This document shows positions 5,451 through 5,845 of a stretch of DNA of 5,845 nt, piece after piece. Both the position numbers and the translations under genes were made by a program. The notes below the pieces were generated by a model that was not told the DNA's origin, ran no database searches, and was given only the letters and a program-made list of their open reading frames with translations. Position 1 is the stretch's first letter; each line of letters starts with the position of its first letter. Source of the stretch: Anaerotignum sp. (GTDB taxonomy: Bacteria; Bacillota; Clostridia; Lachnospirales; Anaerotignaceae); assembly GCA_017442465.1 (NCBI GenBank), contig JAFRZQ010000054.1:1-5845 (forward strand). Reading direction: 5' to 3'.

Positions 5451-5457
5451 TGAGGAT

Positions 5458-5845
5458 ATGGGTGAATTATATCTTTTTATTTTGGTGATCGCTTTGCTTG
5501 GTGCAGGAGCAGGATTTCTGGCTGGTTGGGCAAAGAAAAATGATCGTAAAGATATTATGGGAAAAATCATCTGGGTATTCTGGATTTTTCTCACCTGTTT
5601 CAGTTTTCCTCTGTGGAGTGATCGCTTCCCTCTGAAATGGCATGATATTTTTACATTTGTCAGTACCTATGGTATCTTTGCTGCAGGTTTATATGCTGTT
5701 TATGGAGAGGACAGAGGACCTGGCCTGTATCCCAGAATGATTCTGTTTACGGTGATTGGCATGATCTGCCGCTACTTCCTTGAATTTGGAGAAGTATCCA
5801 ATACCTATAATTTCACATTGTTCAATATCGTTGTGTATCTGTTAG
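5458..5845 (+). CDS. Unrecognised multi-pass membrane protein, 3'-truncated by window end
   Basis: The frame is open to the window end, with 129 residues visible. I do not recognise the family. Hydrophobic segments lie at about residues 4-24, 35-53, 63-82 and 94-110, with a fifth starting near 119. The first ends in a positive loop (KKNDRK), suggesting that loop is cytoplasmic, with the N terminus outside or the first helix a signal anchor. Short loops and aromatic-rich helices (KIIWVFWIFLTCFSFPLW) suggest a compact bundle. A charged loop, YGEDRGPGLYPR, follows the third segment. No catalytic motif is evident. Promoter and ribosome site support the start. Codon use is AT-richer than in the ABC operon (more TTT, TTA, CTT and GAT), fitting lower expression. 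The terminator and promoter upstream separate it from the importer, so no shared function is implied. Confidence 0.75.
   Translation, partial: MGELYLFILVIALLGAGAGFLAGWAKKNDRKDIMGKIIWVFWIFLTCFSFPLWSDRFPLKWHDIFTFVSTYGIFAAGLYAVYGEDRGPGLYPRMILFTVIGMICRYFLEFGEVSNTYNFTLFNIVVYLL

Noticed and set aside
5419..5457. Longer start (ATG 5419) for the right-edge membrane protein, adding MLDTMKEKRRGED
   Set aside because: This ATG lies between the -35 and -10 boxes of the predicted promoter, so it would not be in the main transcript, and the ATG at 5458 has a better ribosome site. An upstream promoter could still revive it.
1..5845. Mobile element, phage, CRISPR, toxin-antitoxin or tRNA/rRNA content
   Set aside because: I looked for repeat arrays, terminal inverted repeats with target duplications, transposase or integrase motifs, and tRNA-like cloverleaf and T-loop signals, and saw none.

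Overview
The window looks like one end of a draft-assembly contig from a low-to-moderate GC, Gram-positive anaerobe of the class Clostridia, probably the Lachnospirales. This is inferred from purine-rich AGGAGG-type ribosome binding sites on every gene, the clostridial style of the histidine kinase, a small DUF6440-like protein and a lipoprotein-type amino-acid binding protein. The genus cannot be named from sequence alone. The first 18 bases are not genomic: they match the 3' end of an Illumina TruSeq read-2 adapter at 17 of 18 positions. All supported genes are on the + strand. Left part (about 21-1356): the C-terminal two thirds or so of a membrane sensor histidine kinase, whose 5' end is cut off by the contig edge. 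Three bases later comes a 66-aa DUF6440-like protein, and a rho-independent terminator closes this unit. A response regulator would be expected upstream, outside the window. Middle (about 1366-2860): a monocistronic CLC-family anion channel/transporter with its own sigma-A-type promoter, a GTG start and a strong terminator. It keeps the external gating glutamate, but has valine where proton-coupled CLC antiporters have the internal proton glutamate, and it lacks the GSGIP motif. An AT-rich stretch with several nested palindromes lies between its stop codon and its terminator. Right part (about 2880-5403): a complete polar-amino-acid ABC importer operon in the order lipoprotein binding protein, permease, ATPase. 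It has a perfect TATAAT -10 promoter, an attenuator-like hairpin after the binding-protein gene, an 11-base permease/ATPase overlap and a long terminator hairpin. The binding-protein gene has extreme codon bias, which fits very high expression. One permease gene suggests a homodimeric channel, so the importer would be a lipid-anchored binding protein feeding a permease homodimer and two ATPase subunits. The exact substrate (arginine, cystine, glutamine or other) cannot be settled here. Right edge (5404-5845): a promoter and the start of a multi-pass membrane protein that I do not recognise, cut by the window end. Overall this is an ordinary chromosomal region. I see no phage, transposon, CRISPR or defence genes, and I do not claim a new system. 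The points most worth checking are the adapter remnant, the CLC residue pattern, the palindrome cluster and the unknown membrane protein.
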